Source: JBBSWB01 sp038046465 (lineage in GTDB: Archaea; Nanobdellota; Nanobdellia; Woesearchaeales; GW2011-AR9). Taken from it: a stretch of 8,394 nucleotides of DNA. The notes beneath the pieces were generated by a model. The model saw only the letters and a program-made list of their open reading frames with translations. It was not told the origin of the DNA and made no database searches. A program made the translations under genes and the position numbers. Positions 6,211 to 8,394 of this stretch are shown here, in pieces; within the stretch, counting starts at the first letter, position 1, and every line of letters starts with the position of its first letter. The stretch spans positions 1-8,394 of the forward strand of contig JBBSWB010000035.1 in the NCBI GenBank assembly GCA_038046465.1, in the 5' to 3' direction.

Positions 6211-7323
6211 ATGAATATTGCTTTATTATCTGCTGGAATGATGAAAGGAGAAAAAGAAGCTACTTCTATAACTACTACGGGTCTGGCAAAAGAATTAGCA
6301 GAGAAAGGTAATAAAGTAGTGATAATTGCGGAAAAAAGAGGAGAAGAAAATAGAAAAGAAACCAGTAATGGAATAACAATATACCGGGTAGGGGGATTTA
6401 AGTATTTGAGAGGTTATAATAAAATATTTGGCTATGCTCTTGGTGTTCGGAAAATACAGAAAAGTTTAGGTATTAAATTTGATGTCATTCATAGTTTTAG
6501 TGCTGCGCCATTGCTATTTACTCGCGGATTGCTTTCAAAAATTTTTGCCAGGAAAGCCATGCTGATTCATACGATGAAAGCATATTCAAGGAGCAAATGG
6601 GGTAATCGGTTTTATTTTCTTCTTAATTTAGCAGATGTTGTTACGGTACCCACAAAAGTTTTCGCTAACAAATTAGCGGAAGCGGGCGTTGAACAGGATA
6701 AAATTAAAATCGTCCATTCAAACATAGATATAAAAAAATTCTTGCCTCTTAATAAAGAAGAACTTAAAATTAAATACGAATACCAAAATAAAAAAATTAT
6801 TTTTTATTATGGTGCAATGTGGAAGCACAAAGGAGCGGATTATTTAGTAGAGTCAATCCCAAAAGTAATAGGTAATGATAATAACAAAAATGCTTTATTT
6901 GTATTTGCCCCGCGACATAATTGCTGGAGGATAGAGGGTTATAAAAAAATTATTAAAGATATAGGGATGGAAGAATTTTGTAAATTTGTACTAACAGACG
7001 TTAAAATAAATGAATATGTAGCTATGGCAGATGCCGTGGTTTTACCATACCCTAGTTTGATGGGTACGGAAGGAAATCCTTCTTGTCTATTGGAAGCGAT
7101 GGCCTGCAAAACGCTCGTAGTCACAACTGATCTTCCTGAATTGAGAGAAATTGTTGATGGGTGCGTCCTAATGGCTAAGCCAAGTAATACAGAATCGCTT
7201 GTTGAAATGATTAATGTAGCTCTCAACAAACCATCTAAAGAAATGATTGAAAAAGCTTACTTAAAATCAAAAGAATTTGATGGCGAAAAGATTTGTGAAG
7301 AATTTGTCAAGCTTTATCATTAA
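6211..7323 (+). CDS. GT4-family glycosyltransferase (GT-B fold)
   Basis: A 370-residue retaining glycosyltransferase that would transfer a sugar from an NDP donor to a growing glycan or lipid carrier on the cytoplasmic side. The N-terminal Rossmann half begins MNIALLSAGM and contains TGLAKELAEKGNKVVIIA (23-40) and FDVIHSFSAAP (90-100). A domain hinge lies near ADVVTVPTKVFANKL (141-155) followed by IVHSNIDIKKF (167-177), the usual GT4 'PNGVD-F' position. The C-terminal donor-binding half has IFYYGAMWKHKGADYLVESI (197-216) and the family EX7E motif, Glu287 to Glu295 in EGNPSCLLEAMACKTLVV. Length is normal for the family. ATG at 6211 places the first beta strand correctly. It stands alone between a divergent operon and a convergent SDR gene. 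Donor and acceptor cannot be inferred. Confidence 0.9.
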   Translation: MNIALLSAGMMKGEKEATSITTTGLAKELAEKGNKVVIIAEKRGEENRKETSNGITIYRVGGFKYLRGYNKIFGYALGVRKIQKSLGIKFDVIHSFSAAPLLFTRGLLSKIFARKAMLIHTMKAYSRSKWGNRFYFLLNLADVVTVPTKVFANKLAEAGVEQDKIKIVHSNIDIKKFLPLNKEELKIKYEYQNKKIIFYYGAMWKHKGADYLVESIPKVIGNDNNKNALFVFAPRHNCWRIEGYKKIIKDIGMEEFCKFVLTDVKINEYVAMADAVVLPYPSLMGTEGNPSCLLEAMACKTLVVTTDLPELREIVDGCVLMAKPSNTESLVEMINVALNKPSKEMIEKAYLKSKEFDGEKICEEFVKLYH

Positions 7324-7325
7324 TA

Positions 7326-7332
7326 TTTTTTT
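7326..7332 (+). terminator. Poly-T terminator after the glycosyltransferase gene
   Basis: A T7 run starts three bases after the TAA stop, followed by further T-rich sequence (TTTATTTC repeats) that is also the end of the convergent SDR gene. No stem precedes it. Archaeal RNA polymerase can terminate at such oligo-T tracts without a hairpin, so this is a plausible terminator. The gap to the convergent gene is only 11 bases. Confidence 0.45.
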
Positions 7333-7334
7333 GT

Positions 7335-8394
<1,060 letters not shown>

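Overview
This is an AT-rich window (roughly one third G+C by eye) holding six protein-coding genes, all of them sugar-nucleotide or glycan-type enzymes. It reads as a piece of a surface-polysaccharide or protein-glycosylation locus. TGA is used as an ordinary stop. The upstream regions look archaeal: TTTAAATA/TTTAAAAA boxes sit about 27-30 bases before two start codons, and one of those starts has no G at all in the 23 bases between box and ATG, so it can have no Shine-Dalgarno site. Together with the K/N/I-rich proteins this suggests an AT-rich archaeon, possibly DPANN-like. That placement is an inference; there is no rRNA or other marker gene to confirm it.

Layout. Bases 1-152 are a leader region with a hairpin and a TATA-like box. 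Bases 153-3468 (+) hold two genes one base apart: a methyltransferase fused to a DegT-type sugar aminotransferase, and a CBS-domain pair fused to an extended short-chain dehydrogenase/epimerase. Bases 3494-6010 (-) hold two genes six bases apart: a B12-binding-type radical SAM protein (transcribed first) and a zinc-ribbon methyltransferase. Bases 6011-6210 are a divergent promoter region. Bases 6211-7323 (+) encode a GT4 glycosyltransferase. Bases 7335-8394 (-) encode a second SDR epimerase whose 5' end runs out of the window through an in-frame (AAT)n tract. The two convergent junctions are only 25 and 11 bases long.

How they may work together. The SDR enzymes would oxidise, epimerise or dehydrate a nucleotide-activated sugar, and the PLP aminotransferase would aminate a keto intermediate. 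Up to three methyl-transfer or radical activities could decorate the sugar or a later intermediate, and the GT4 enzyme would transfer it. The sugar and acceptor cannot be read from the sequence.

No new defence or mobile system is visible. The most notable points are: (i) an A11 homopolymer exactly at the methyltransferase/aminotransferase junction, where a one-base slip either way stops translation within a few codons; (ii) the CBS-SDR fusion; and (iii) a (TTA)18 microsatellite at the right edge that reads as poly-asparagine directly before the NAD-binding motif. The third may be an assembly-end artefact.
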